From Timema cristinae (taxonomy: Eukaryota; Arthropoda; Insecta; Phasmatodea; Timematidae): a DNA stretch of 64,000 bases. Every line of letters starts with the position of its first letter. Positions within the stretch are counted from its first letter, which is position 1. Below the pieces are notes generated by a model. The model saw only the letters and a list, made by a program, of their open reading frames with translations. It was not told the origin of the DNA and made no database searches. The stretch covers positions 52,575,433-52,639,432 of the forward strand of contig JBCFYV010000100.1 of assembly GCA_039000515.1 (NCBI GenBank), read 5' to 3'. The translations under genes and the position numbers were made by a program. Below are positions 33,166-45,199 of the stretch, piece by piece.

Positions 33166-35020
33166 AAGGCCTTCGTAAGGAAAGAAATTAATTAGCTTCT
33201 CTGTTAGTTAGAAAAAGTTTTAGAACAATTGATTTAAAAAATTCATTGAAATTATGTTTTATTTTCTCATGAGCAGATGAGTAAACTTAATAAAATACGC
33301 TATTCGCTTTCCCGACATGTTATGGACTATTTTTTTAAATTTGTTCAAGAGTTTCTTTGTCCCCTTAAAAAGGGGAATACCATCAAACACATCCATTAAC
33401 TTACGTATGAACCAAAACCGAACCAAGTTAGACGTAAAGAGGGTTGACTTAGTTCTGTTTTGCTCCATCTTATGAACCAGTAGTTATAAAGTGTTTTTTG
33501 TCTAAGCTACTACATTACTTTATGTGAGATAAGACTTGGATGATAAATAATTACAATAATTAGTTATTAGATTCACAAAAGATTTAAATCAATATAAATA
33601 AATAGATTTTTATAAATATGAAAGTGGTTAAAAAAAATAAATGACAAAGTTAAAATAATATTAAACAAATTTTATATATGTATATATATATATATATATA
33701 TAATTAAAAATGTGTTGTTTTACTTGATATACTGAAATATCCTAATATATATTGTCACCAATAATGTTTATTATTTCATACATGCTTATCTTATAATTAT
33801 AATCTAATAAAATAATTGTATTATTAAACTCTTCATTTTTTATGTAGTATAACAATAATAATTTAATATATCCAATTTATCTTGATTTTTACCATTTTTA
33901 AAAAATCTTACATTGTTTGTGTAAAAAAGTTTTTTTTATTCGTTTAAGCTGTGTCAAATTTATTATTTCTTTATTTTGTTTAACCATTTTCAAATTTAAA
34001 ATATATTTTATAATCATATTTATCCAAACCTTTTTGTAAATCTAATACCTAATAAATTTAACTTTTTTTAATCCAAATCTTATCTTATACATAATTTTTT
34101 TTTAGAAAGTGTCTACATTGCTACACAAAGTATAGTCATAGACCAAGCCTCTTTACACAACGTTATAGCTTCACTTTTCCCTCCCCCCCTCTTCGTTTCT
34201 TTTTCAAAACTGTGAATATCCTCGTCAAGACCTGATTTTGATCTTTAGCCAACATTCCTCCCATCCTTCCCCTCTTCGACCCCTTAGCAGCTGAAAATGT
34301 AACGAGGGGCTGTTACGGGAAGGAGGGGGTAAGTTTGCTCATTGCTCTGTTACGTACAATTTTTTTTTTTTTTTGACGAAGGTATTCATCCTCTTAACGG
34401 CATTGAGTACACATACAAAATTTATGTTTTCTTTAGTAAAAGCTCTTCCATAGTCTAGCCAAGAGTGGTTGATAATACCAAGGCCTTCATTTTGAGAGAA
34501 AGGTACCAGATAAAATCTCGAGTCGACTCAAAATAAGTTGAAATCTCTTTTCTTTCTACTTCATGAGCAAATTTAGTTATCTTTGTTCGGTGCTGAAAGA
34601 TGAATAAAAGGGTAGGGAAAGTGTTTTATTTTCAAATAGACTGTGTTTGGGCATGCACAGGTGTTAAAATCTTCTTTTGAAAGATTTTTTTTTTAGCTTA
34701 ACTGCCTTATTTCAAACATTCAAACCTTAGTAAACTATTTTATAGTAAACTTATGTGTTTCCACAGACTAATAATAATGCACTGGTTGACGTGTGTTGAT
34801 GTTAAAAGCCTTCCATTATAGATCCTTTTATGTAAGATAAATTACAGTAATTATTTCAATAGAAGACCAGAATTATATACATACAAAGAGCTTATACAAT
34901 AGTTGTGGTGAATATTTATTTAAAGTTTCACTACAAAGGACGTTTATTCTCAGACGCGTGAAATGCGATAAATATTTATCAACTTGGTGGTTTTTTTTTG
35001 TCACTTTTAACACCATTGCT
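33166..35020. other. AT-rich stretch, nothing recognised
   Basis: (TA)n at 33676-33702 and long T runs. A 69-codon minus frame at 33259-33468 has no recognisable domain and is not called. Confidence 0.45.
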
Positions 35021-35753
35021 ACCCGTTTCGGTGGTCGTATGGTCGTTACCCTCGAAATAGATTGGACTGATGATAACGGGGAAATCAGGGTTCAAAACCT
35101 GATTGTGGTACTGTTTTTTCATTAATGTGTTTTTACACTCTCCTTGCAGACAAATGTGGGTAAACTTCCTATATATTCAACATTCCTCATCCTTAAGTTA
35201 ATAGCGCAATTAGTATAAATGGGTATTAGGGTGGTCCTTATTACACTAAGAATTTTTTTCCCCGGCAATTGATATGCTCTGACCTCCCAAAAATGTTCCT
35301 TGATGTAAAAAAAAAAGTTTGTAAAATTTGAACCATTTTAATTAACATTTAGTGGTAGCTCAATGCGCTCAAAGTTTTAAATGTAATTCCATATATTTTA
35401 CATTATACAATTATACGGCAATTACTGCATAAATAATTGCTTTATTATTTATTTCATCTTTCGTTATAAGGGCATTGTATTCTTTCATAGGTGGCACACC
35501 CCTTGACATTAACAACTCTTAAATGTTAAACTGTCTTCCTTGCTTGCTTTAAGTCATCTTTGAGATGACATGTTTCAGGATGAAAATATAAATAATCTGT
35601 TGAGATATTAGGCGATGAAAGAAATGCATAGTGTTTTTTTTTCACAAAATTTTCAATCTTCATATCATGAAAAATCTTACCACTTAGTTGGATTTTCTTA
35701 AGAGGTTCGTCGACCCCATCCCTTTCACTAAGAGATCAAAGTAGAGCTTTTTT

Positions 35754-37445
35754 TTAACTTGTAGACACGTTTTTATCAAAAAATGCCAAACCTACAAGCT
35801 CCTCACTTAGATACCACAGTTTCCCTTTTAGTTTCTTGCTGGCAACTTTAGAGATAGCAGCATTTACCTTTTCATAAGCACTAAGCTGCAGCAGTAAACT
35901 GAGGGCGTTATAAGGTGCTGAAATTGGAAGATAAGCAGTAAAACACGATCTAAGATAAATACTCAGAAGAAAAATGCAAATGTTACACAATCCATCTTCT
36001 TCCAATTAAGTGAGTTTTAATTGGCCACGAAACATCCATATCTTGATATAATACAATGGCTTTACCATCCATCTAGCATGCTAAAGAGCCCTAGGATATA
36101 CAAATCGTACTCCACGTTGAGGAACACCTCCCAAGAAGAGAATTGCAAGCTCTAGAAATTCTTTGTAATCATCTTTGACTTGAGTTTCTTGGAGCTGGTT
36201 AACTGCAAATTGACTCACAATGTCCTCATCTCCCAAATCTGTCATAGCTGTTGCATTACTGGTGCACTTTCATAAGCTGATTGATCGATTCTATTTCAAT
36301 ATTGTTTAAAGCGTTTAAAAATGGCTATATCAGGGCCAGATGATGTACATCGCATAGATAGTTGATCACACTTGCGAGAATGAGTTCTAATTTGTGGTGA
36401 CGACATGCTGGGTGGTGGAGGTCCTTTTGTAACTTTTGTTCCAAAAGTTGGCAAGCTCCATTTCTGTGATCTGTGTTGCTGGCAATAGTGTCAAAACACA
36501 TTGCGTTATACTTGTTGAATATCCCTCACTCTCAGAGCAAAGTAGACAATGGTTGAGCCTGTGCTTCTCCTGTGCCTGTCTGTAACTTTGGAACCCCAAG
36601 CAACTGATTCATGCCTAGTCCGGACACAATCACCGGCAGTCGATTTACCTTTTCATTCCTAGTCAGGTCTGATAGAAGTTTTTCATCCTAGTGAACAACC
36701 AGGTAACATTTTGTCTGAAATTCTTCTTTTAAATTTGTTGCAAGTTCTTCACGTACTTTTCTCGATATATCCCAATAGAAGACCTGTTAATATTAAGATC
36801 ATTTACTTTGTGACTGAGGCCCTCAGAAGTTGCTGCCAACATATATGTGGCTTTTATATCACTTAACTTTGCTCCATCTAAAGCCAAAGCAACAGATGGT
36901 GTGATAATGTTCATTCGTGCCATTTTACGGCCGGCAGCAATGGAAGTGGAGTGTATTGCCATTTCTTGATCAATGCTTGCATGTGCTTTCTCCTCTTCAA
37001 GATCCATCACTGTTACTTTCACTATTTACATCACTGAGTAAATGAAGAGCCACTTTCGTTCTGAACCATTTGTTTCTCTTCATACTTATGCCTGAACTCT
37101 TTTTTTTCTTTTTCGTTTTCGTTGTTTGGCCCTTACTTCTTTGGATGCCAACACTTTATCAATTTTACCAAAGCAACCACAGTGACCAGGTTCTCTCTGT
37201 GCGAGAAGGAAATCCTTGTCCTCTTGGGTATTCATAATATGCAGGTTTCTTGATGAGCAATATCAAATAGGTTGTCAAGATCTCTTGAAAATTGAGACTC
37301 ATTGACCTGCTGAACAGTTGTTTTCCTATTGGGATTTTTTTTCAGCTTGAGCCACTTTTCATGAAGTCTCTTCAACTTCTTGATACAATCCTGTTCATGA
37401 CAAATGGAAATACAAGCCTTACCCCCCTCCCCCACCCCCCGAAAA
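35754..37445 (-). pseudogene. Broken transposase-like gene of the 3-kb element
   Basis: Minus-strand coding remnants follow one another in N-to-C order but in different frames. 37232-37435 has basic Lys/Asn-rich sequence, then DNLFDIAHQ. About 37140-37228 has EDKDFLLAQREPG followed by a GCFGKIDK stretch. 36729-37022 has ALDGAKLSDIKATYMLAAT and NINRSSIGIYREK. 36387-36599 has HCLLCSESEG. 35754-36005 has LWYLSEELVGLAFFD. From memory this motif series resembles a widespread group of uncharacterised invertebrate proteins with many copies per genome, which I cannot name. Lying between perfect TIRs, it is most simply the element's own transposase. Frameshifts and stops between blocks make it inactive. 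A gap of weaker similarity around 36000-36380 may hide more of the C-terminal half. Confidence 0.72.
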
Positions 37446-37949
37446 GTTTCCTTGACAACGCCCTACAACTCTCACGAATTGTCTTCTTCAAGGTTCTCTG
37501 GTGGTATAAAAAGACACTCAACACTTGTTTATTTGAAGATAATTTGGATCCTTTCAGTTTATTTTCTTCAGAGCCAACTTACCAAATTGTGAAAACTCGT
37601 CTTGTGTCAGCTACTGTTGCCATTTTTACTGTTCAGCTTTAAAAAAAAAATTGCAATAGACAATATTGTTACGATTATCATAGTGTGTACTTGAATAAAT
37701 CAATAATAAATCAGGTAAGCATAAGTAAATCAATAACATAAAACTGTCAGTACTCGAACAAGTTACAAAGCGAACACGACGATAAACACACAAACGGTAT
37801 AGTTCTAGCAGATACAAAGAGTAAACTCAAACTAAATTTTGGTAAACAGATAATTAAAGTAAGTTGAAATTTCAACTGACTTGATCGACCTATAAATATA
37901 GTAGGATCTGCATATACAACTTTAAATATATATATATATATATATATAT

Positions 37950-38149
37950 GGCCAGTTTCATTGTCAAATTTAGTACGCCTCAAGTGCGGCGCTACACTAA
38001 GTACATGACGACACCTACCTAAACTCGAATGGAATGGGCCGTTCTCGCATTGGAAACTGGCCCATTCAATTCTGGTTTAGGTAGGTGTCGTCATGTACTT
38101 AGTGTAGCGCCGCACTTGAGGCGTACTAAATTTGACTATGAAACTGGCC
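37950..38149. mobile_element. 200-bp near-perfect foldback element, nested
   Basis: Two 91-bp arms (37950-38040 and 38059-38149) pair with only four mismatches around an 18-bp loop. Ends are GGCCAGTTTCA, with TA-rich flanks. High arm identity means recent origin or maintenance by gene conversion. It lies upstream of the remnant gene and inside the 3-kb element's TIRs. Confidence 0.9.
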
Positions 38150-38251
38150 CATAGTAGAACAACATAGGAGGGTCAGACAAAAACATTTCAAACCTTTAAA
38201 AATAAGGACCACCCTAATGCGTATAGCCTGAACAGGTAGTAAGATGCGGCG

Positions 38252-38254
38252 ATA

Positions 38255-38320
<66 letters not shown>
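38252..38320. repeat. (TA)n microsatellite after a SINE tail
   Basis: About 30 TA units following the tail of the split SINE. Confidence 0.9.
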
Positions 38321-38323
<3 letters not shown>

Positions 38324-39015
38324 GATGGATTAAATTCTATACTTCTCAAATCCAAATCTTAAACTTTATTTCAAATTTTCCAATCTTTAAAATTAATTTT
38401 TTTACTAAAAGTGAGAACAATTAAAATTTAATACAAAAAAGTCGTTTACTGCTTGGTGCAACTAAAAAGTTATATTTTTTATTTCATCCAACAATATGGA
38501 AACTTTTTTCCGTATGTTAATAATTATATTAATACAATCTAGGTCCTTTATTTAGTGCTAAAAAGTAAACATGTGGTGCACATTCAGTTATATAATGACA
38601 TTGATACGTGTGAATTAATTTTTTTTTTGTCCTTTTGTTTCAGGTAAGACTCTATTTGAAAACATAATGAACGCTGTGAGAACAGGTAAAGCACATCTGT
38701 TGAGATAATTAACATTACATATGGGTATATCCTATAAACTACTCCATAGTGAAACCAAACAAATTAATTTGAGAAACTTTACATACAATAAAATTACATG
38801 GATATCAACCTATAAAATAATATACCATGTCATTTTAATTTTCGAAATAAATATTTGCATAATATTCAAACAAATATTTTGATATGTAATGGTGTTTAAA
38901 TATCTTGTATATTGTGGATACAAAAAATAAATTAACTCGTTATGAAATATAAGTCTTACTCTTCAACTAAAATATAAATTCTAGCTTAAATTTTTTTTAA
39001 AAGAGGTAGGCCTAT
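38321..39015. other. AT-rich stretch, nothing recognised
   Basis: No gene or repeat match. Confidence 0.45.
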
Positions 39016-39556
39016 ACAGGTGTTCAGAAACTCATAGCCCAAACTGCATATATAGTTTGTTTGAACCAAAAGTAATTCAAAATAACCATACACTTACATC
39101 CGGCCAACTATGTAATGCTAATAAATTGTGTTCAAAGTTTCGGCGAACAATACAGCAAAGCTGTACAAGCATGCGTGTACAACAAGTTCATAGGAGTTGG
39201 GTGCTTAGCACTGCACATTTAATAATGGTATGCACTTTCTGTGATGTCGGACCGTTAATGATGACCCTCAGAACGTATTCGCATTTCTAGACTGACTGGT
39301 TTGCTGTTTACTATTAATTATGGTATGTTCTGCTGCCGTGCTCAAATATGTTGAGGCAATGCAGTGCTACGCGCCTAGTTCCTATGCAACCTGTTGTACA
39401 CGTAAGATTGAACAGCTTTGCTCTCCCGGCACTGTGCTCCGAAATTTTTAACACAATTTATTGGTATCAGCATAGTTTTCCGAATGTAAGTGTATAGGGA
39501 TTTTGTAATACTTTTTATTCAAACAAGCTACATGCACATTTTGGGTTATGAGTTTA
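39016..39556. mobile_element. Element J, full palindromic TIR element
   Basis: Left ACAGGTGTTCAGAAACTCAT, then CATACACTTACATCCGG and AAATTGTGTTCAAAGTTTCG. The right side holds the inverse (AAATTTTTAACACAATTTAT, AATGTAAGTGTATAGGG, GGGTTATGAGTTTAC). The inverted arms exceed 170 bp. The short frame at 39057-39290 lies wholly in the left arm and is not a gene. Confidence 0.8.
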
Positions 39557-39644
39557 CAAAATCCAATATATATCAAAATTACGTCATTACCAGCGTTCAG
39601 AATTTCCATTTTTGATGGAATTCTTTGCATGGACGCCTGGCACC

Positions 39645-39890
39645 AAGTTCATAATGCTGGTTTCTATAAGTTGAACCATAATTTATCTGAGCGATAATAA
39701 TTCATAGCACAACTTCCTTCGAAAGAGAAGTAAAACTGTCTGTCTCTTGTCGATTGTGGCAAATAAAATAACCCTGGAATGTATGTTAAAATACCTTTCA
39801 ACGGCAAAATTTATAGGCCCTTTCGCTCTCGCTCATAGAAATTCTCGTGTGTTGATACTAATCGTCGGTTCAGAAAAAGCACCTTAAATA
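39645..39890 (+). mobile_element. tRNA-headed SINE family D, copy 2 (head decayed)
   Basis: Body AATTCATAGCACAACTTCCT, AACCCTGGAATGTATG and CCCTTTCGCTCTCGCTCATA as in copy 1. The tRNA-like B box is not recognisable. Confidence 0.75.
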
Positions 39891-40509
39891 AATGAAAAAA
39901 ATTAATTGAACTATTATTTTGTACTTATAGTTTAGGAAACACCATATATAAATGTAAAATATATATATATATACTAGAGGCAATTTCTATATAAGTAATA
40001 AGACCAGTAAGTTATGTTGAAAAAAACGTGACGATATTTTTTGATATCCGGATCAACACCGACCAAAATCTTGCTCCAGTAATCGCTGCGACCGTGGAGG
40101 TTTTATAATACCTCCTATTCACCCCCCACCCAACCGGTCCCAACCACCAAACCACCACCCTTCTGACCCCCCTCCCCCCTAACCCTCTCTCAATCTCCGG
40201 TTTGTCCAAGCGTTTTGCTCGGAAACAGATTTGTGGTGCTGACGAAAGGGAGGGGAGACGGTCAAATTGGGCCTGAGATTAGGACTTAAACTACCCGGCT
40301 ATTCGCGTCTCTCCACCTCATACCACCCAAACCCTTAGTCAACCGTTCTCCTCTCTCTCTCTCTAACCTATCAGATTCCCGGGCAATAAATTTGTCGGAG
40401 CTTCAGCGTGCAGGGCGGTGATGCAACTAATCTCAAAATCTTTCTAAAACAATTTAATTCATCCAATTTGTAAAGTATTTATGAATTGATTTTAGCATAT
40501 TTTTTTTTT
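39891..40509. other. Unassigned stretch
   Basis: (TA)n near 39959-39974, C-rich 40115-40190. The minus frame 40012-40209 is composition-driven. Confidence 0.4.
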
Positions 40510-40742
40510 ACCACCACGTCTTACTAACAGTTTGGGTTGTACGCATATATGTATAAATTGCACTAGTTTATTAAGCATATGGAAGGTTTATTTTAAAGAA
40601 AGTTTACCCTCATTTGCGTGGAGGAAGATTGGAAAACTATTTAGGGGAAAAAACATCTGGAATTCGAACCCTTTCTCCCTCCCGTCATAAGAAGCCTAGT
40701 GTATTATGAGAGTGGCACCTTATACCATGCTGCCACCGAAAC
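40510..40742 (-). mobile_element. SINE-A, diverged
   Basis: Tail CCACCACGTCTTACTAACAG at left, body TTTGCGTGGAGGAAGATTGG, head complement ACCATGCTGCCACCGAAAC at right. Confidence 0.85.
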
Positions 40743-40907
40743 TTTTTTTTAAATATTCATTTTCCATATTTAGTAACATGTATCAAACTTGATTTGATAG
40801 ATATTAGCTTAAATTAGGTTTTTATTTTTACATTTCACAATGGTTGCTATCTCGGCCAAAACCTGAGTTGATTTATCACTGTTTTTAACTAAATTAATAA
40901 TTTACTA

Positions 40908-41138
40908 ATGCACTTCTTAGGTCAAATGGTCCAAGGAGACAGGAAGACTGGCGGGGAGATCGAGGTTCGAATCCCGGTTGGGTCTAACGAGGGTTGTTTT
41001 TTCCCTAAATGGTTTACCGCTCTCGTTCCACGCAAATGCGGGTATATTACCTCTAAAATGCTTATTTCCTCATCCCCACTAATTAAAATAATGATCATAT
41101 ATACTTATAACCTGACATAGTAAAACGCGGTGATGAAA
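40908..41138 (+). mobile_element. SINE-A, diverged 5' end
   Basis: B-box GAGGTTCGAATCCCGG near 40962, body CCACGCAAATGCGGGTATAT, decayed tail CATAGTAAAACGCGGTGAT. An overlapping 70-codon frame is SINE sequence. Confidence 0.85.
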
Positions 41139-41578
41139 ACAAAAGACACTGAAATAGATTTGTTTAATCAAACCAAATCCAATCATTTTATCTAACTTTA
41201 ATCAGGGTATCAAGAATGATACTCATATTTCCACCAGTTTATTTTATTTTTAGTAAATAAAATATCTTAGTGTTTCGTCTCCCTATTTTTTTCCTTAGAA
41301 AAGTACGTTTATACCTTTTTTTTTTAAATGTGGGCCAAGCCCATGAAGAGGAAAGTTTAGAAGGTCGTGGAGACCACCGCAATGTTTGCGAATCTTGTTG
41401 AATTATTTAACACGAGAGCAGTTTAAAATGTACGGGTGGCGTGTGTATGTTTGGGGGGGGGGGGGGGAGGGGTAGTTCTCTGTTGCTGAAATAACTTCCT
41501 TGCTCGACCCTCGGCTCAAAGTTTCCAGACAATAAGTAAGCCCCGGGCATATTTTACAAGCAGAATATATTATTTTTT
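41139..41578. other. Unassigned stretch
   Basis: G-run near 41452-41470. No gene. Confidence 0.4.
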
Positions 41579-41826
41579 CAGCGCCGCGTTTTACTATCCA
41601 TTCAGGTTGTACGCATATGTACCAACTACGCTAATGATCTAGGGATGAAGAAGGTTAAATTTATAAGGAATGTACCCACATTTGCATAGAAGGATAGCTT
41701 AAAACACTTTTGGAAAAACATCACTTTCAGTTCATCCTATCTAAATTCTAACCTCGATCTCCCCGTTATCGGAAGTATATTCTACTGCGAGAGTAGCGCC
41801 TTAGACCATGCGACCACCGAAGCGTG
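41579..41826 (-). mobile_element. SINE-A, full length
   Basis: GCGCCGCGTTTTACTATCCA tail, CACATTTGCATAGAAGGATA body, head complement CTTAGACCATGCGACCACCG. Confidence 0.9.
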
Positions 41827-42386
41827 TCGGTTGGAAATTTGTTGGATCAGATTAACACGTATGCGGCATTTGTGAAATAAAATTCTAATGTGGTGCGGGG
41901 TTGTTTGAGTATTCCCAAGTCATATTCGAGATATTTCAGATGAGCTACCCCTGGAGGTTATACCACTAAAATCGTAGTCAAGACTCGAGACTTGATAGGG
42001 CGGAATGGAAAGCTAGAGGGGTTTATTAATAGGTTTATCATCCATACTGCGTCGCGTTCGTGTAATGAGGTTAAGAGTAGAGTAGAGTAGAGATGAAAGT
42101 CAGTGCCTACGTGCCGTATTATTTGGAGAGAGGGGTGGGAAACAACCCACGCAAGGCTTCAATTTCAAGGAATGGAATTTGAACTCCCTTTCTTTTTTGC
42201 AATGTGTGTGTGTGGGTGCGCGCACGCGCGCGGTTGCGCTTTGATCTCGCGCTACCCCTTTTGACTTTAAGCTTCTCCGTAGTGGTTGCAACGTCACGGA
42301 ACACAAAATGTTCTTGAGGGGAAAAGGGTATGGCTGATTGAATCAAGAGGGTTTCGAAATGAGTTTGGATTAATTTTACTTGAACC
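41827..42386. other. Unassigned stretch
   Basis: (AGAGT)n-like run near 42076-42092 and a GT/GC alternating tract 42202-42235. Frames here are not supported. Confidence 0.4.
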
Positions 42387-42622
42387 CGCTTCGGTGGCAG
42401 CATGGTCTAAGGCGTTGCTCTCACAGTAGACTACACTGCCTATGACTGGGAGATGAATTTCGAATCTCTGTCAGGTGTACTGAGGGTGGTTTTCCAAAAT
42501 GGTTTTCCACTCTCCTTCCATGAAAATGCAGGTAAACTTCCTATAAATATAACATTTCTAATCCCTAAAACCATTAGCATAGTTAGTATAAACCAGACGG
42601 GTAGTAAGACATGGTACTAAAA
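42387..42622 (+). mobile_element. SINE-A, full length
   Basis: Head CGCTTCGGTGGCAGCATGGT, CAGTAGACTACACTGCC, tail CCAGACGGGTAGTAAGACAT. Confidence 0.9.
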
Positions 42623-42720
42623 TAAACTATAGGTAACATAGTTTTGCCTTTATATGTTGGAACTTTTTTTTTCTCGAATGTTTATAGAATGATTTCTATT
42701 AATGTTTTAATTATTTTCTT

Positions 42721-42783
42721 AGAGCCACTCTTTAATACCCATTCGGGTTGTACGCTTTAATAATAATTACGTTAATGTGTTTG
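42721..42783 (-). mobile_element. SINE tail fragment
   Basis: TTTAATACCCATTCGGGTTG and ACGTTAATGTG are the complement of the shared 3' tail. The rest of the element is absent. Confidence 0.7.
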
Positions 42784-42934
42784 AGATTAGATAAGAATTT
42801 ACATGATGGAAGATTTAATAGTGTTACTTTAATGAACCCTATAAATGCAAAAGCTGGCACCATCTTCACCAGCAGACGGCGGCCGCTCGGTCTTTGTAGC
42901 TCGATTGAGGGTTGACACCATATTTTTGTTTACA

Positions 42935-43095
42935 CGTCAAGTCATGTAATCTATAGTTGTCACTTTTTATGGATAATATAAATATTTATAAAATAACACT
43001 AAGTAAAATTATATCAATGTTACCGCAAAGAAATAGGTTTGTATTTTCTAAAAGTCTCTTTCAATGAGAATGAGACTATATTGTATTTTTGTGTC
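42935..43095 (+). mobile_element. MITE-H copy
   Basis: TTACACGTCAAGTCATGTAA, TTGTCACTTTTTATGGATAA, then TTTTCTAAAAGTCTCTTTCA and GAATGAGACTATA. Confidence 0.7.
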
Positions 43096-45199
43096 ACCTT
43101 TCCAGGGGTGTATGGAATAATGTAAAGAGAATAGAAAAGTAGCACTGTTGGAGTAATTTTATTTTGTCATTGATTACGTCACCGAGTATACAATAGTTAT
43201 ATTAACTATAAAACAACCAAACATACGTGCTATTTTTAACCAAGAGAATAATGACGTTGATAAAATATTGGTATGGATTTTAAAGGTTTATTTATTATTA
43301 AAAGTTCCAAAAATGTGAGCCAAGTATAACAACTTGGCTTGTCTTCCATTTAGCTTTGTGTATGTAACACGTTGGCTTGTAAACTGTATGACGTCACAAG
43401 CTCTGGCACTGACTTTTATTCTATTTACATCGGGAATGGGGGATGATTCTCTGATGAACGCATTCCTAGCGAAACGCGTTTTTTCCCCTCTTAAGCTCTT
43501 CCTAAGCTTTCTTCTTATTTCGCTGAAAATATACTCCTCTTTGTTCTAACTATTTATTATTCACCTGTGGGGTGTTTTTCCTCCATTTTGTAAGACGAGG
43601 GAGGGGTTGTCGGTAAGGCTTTTCTCCCCTGTCTCTTTCTATCCCCGTGAATATGCATCCAAGAGGATCCACACACCCATCTTGGTATTCGCGCAACGTG
43701 AGACTGAAAGAGGACCTGTTTCATCAGTCTCCATTTCAGGAATATTGTAAGCATCTTGTGAGATCCTTCTAAGTAAAGCACCTCTTCTCCCTTTCACTCC
43801 TACCCCTCTGCTTTGTTTGGCTCTAGGGGGCGCTCACTCCCCACGACCTTTCCTTCCCAGATTCCCCTATCTCTCTCTCTCTCTCGCTCTATGTCTGTAG
43901 CAGTCCTCAATCCCGGGACCACCTCCTTTTCATTATTACACCCCTAGTCTTGTGTGTGTGTGTGTGTGAATTTATACAGTAACGTTTAAGTCAACTTGCT
44001 CTCTCCTCGTATTCGCAAAGTTTCTGTTGTAAAGACGAAAATTCTAGTCGGGTTCGTTGAAGAAGAGAGGGGAGGTGGGAAGTGGAGGGTAATAGGAAGT
44101 CTTTCTCTGTGTGTGTGTGAGAGAGAGGGGGTGGAAATGTAGGGGGGCTGGTGTGGTACAAACTTAGAGACTAGGGCGTCTCGCAGAGAAAACTGGAGAG
44201 TTTAGTTTTAAGACCTCTGCGTGTAAAATGTTCAAACAGTCTCACTTCTTCTACTTACTAGACTGTATGCTTTACTTGTGTGCTTTGGACTATACGGAGG
44301 GGTCCAACCTTCTCCCCTCCCCACTATTTTCCTATTCCAACAACCCCCACCCACTTTCCCCTTGAAATTTCTCTTTATTTAATGTTAACAGTTTGTAGGA
44401 TAAGCTTATTTTCTGCGCTTGTGTCAAATTGCAAAGGGGTGGAGGTTCTTCAAATATGTGCACAACAGTTTGTTTTTTGTTTGGAAGGTGAAAAAGAGTT
44501 TTTCTTTAATTTATTCTGACCACGTTTCTTGACAATAAAACTCGAATGAAGTGGAAATAGCAAAGTACTCGTTGTCGTTAGCTGTGGAATGAAATCTCGA
44601 GGAAAAACAATTTGAGGGTCAAAATTCGTTAACTCTTTTGTTGTTTATAAGAATGCCTTTTTGGTGGGGAGAGAAAGGGGGGAGTTTTGTTTTTATGATG
44701 TCTTAATTTTCCTCGGACGTTAACCTTCTATTTGGTTGTGATTGAAACTTAACCATGTAGGCCTATGTAGGTTTTTTTTAAAGCCATTACATTGATCTCC
44801 GCATGTTAACTAGTTTATCTTTTAGCTGAATTTTTGTTTGCTGATTTCAGAAATGTGATCAGCTATTTTCTATGACGTAATTTTTTTCTAAACCACTTAA
44901 GTTGAAGTCAGTGTCTCTACAGGGTGGGAAGGTAGCATCTTGGTGATCTGTGCTGAGGGAAGTATGGACGACGTGCTGAGGTTTGTCTGGAGCTCTCTTG
45001 AGTGATATTATCCTCAAAAAAGTGAAAAAATGTAGTATGTTGTTTGCTTTTACTTAGATAGTGAATATTTACTTTTTAATTTAAGTGTTAATTTTCAAGT
45101 TATTAATTGTATAATTGTTTCGACTCCAGTAGTAGTTACTACCCTTACTTCCCCTCCTAATTTAAAGCGAACGTTCGCAATATCACGCAGTTCTCTTAC
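43096..45199. other. Long stretch without recognised repeats
   Basis: Pyrimidine- and GT-rich tracts (43870-43970, 44107-44130) and moderate composition. Several 70-80-codon frames occur but none shows a domain, signal or codon pattern that I would defend. It could be an intron flank of the candidate exon at 45200-45274. Confidence 0.4.

Larger units (their letters stand above)
35227..38216. mobile_element. 2,990-bp TIR transposon with 8-bp target duplication
   Basis: Perfect 16-bp inverted ends: TAGGGTGGTCCTTATT (35227-35242) and AATAAGGACCACCCTA (38201-38216). Flanking octamers ATGGGTAT (35219-35226) and ATGCGTAT (38217-38224) differ at one base. An 8-bp duplication is usual for hAT and P superfamilies, so assignment is open. 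The interior carries a broken minus-strand gene (35754-37445) and a nested foldback (37950-38149). Near the ends are sub-terminal motifs around CTGACC/GGTCAG. Confidence 0.92.
35021..38262 (+). mobile_element. SINE-A split by a 3-kb DNA transposon
   Basis: Head and body lie at 35021-35226 (CCCGTTTCGGTGGTCGTATG, CAGGGTTCAAAACCTGA) and the tail at 38217-38262 (GTATAGCCTGAACAGG, TAGTAAGATGCGGCG). Joined, they make one SINE in correct order. The duplicated octamer ATGGGTAT/ATGCGTAT is SINE sequence. Confidence 0.9.

Noticed and set aside
37292..37642. 116-codon plus ORF
   Set aside because: It is antisense to the transposase-like remnant, whose motifs lie on the minus strand.
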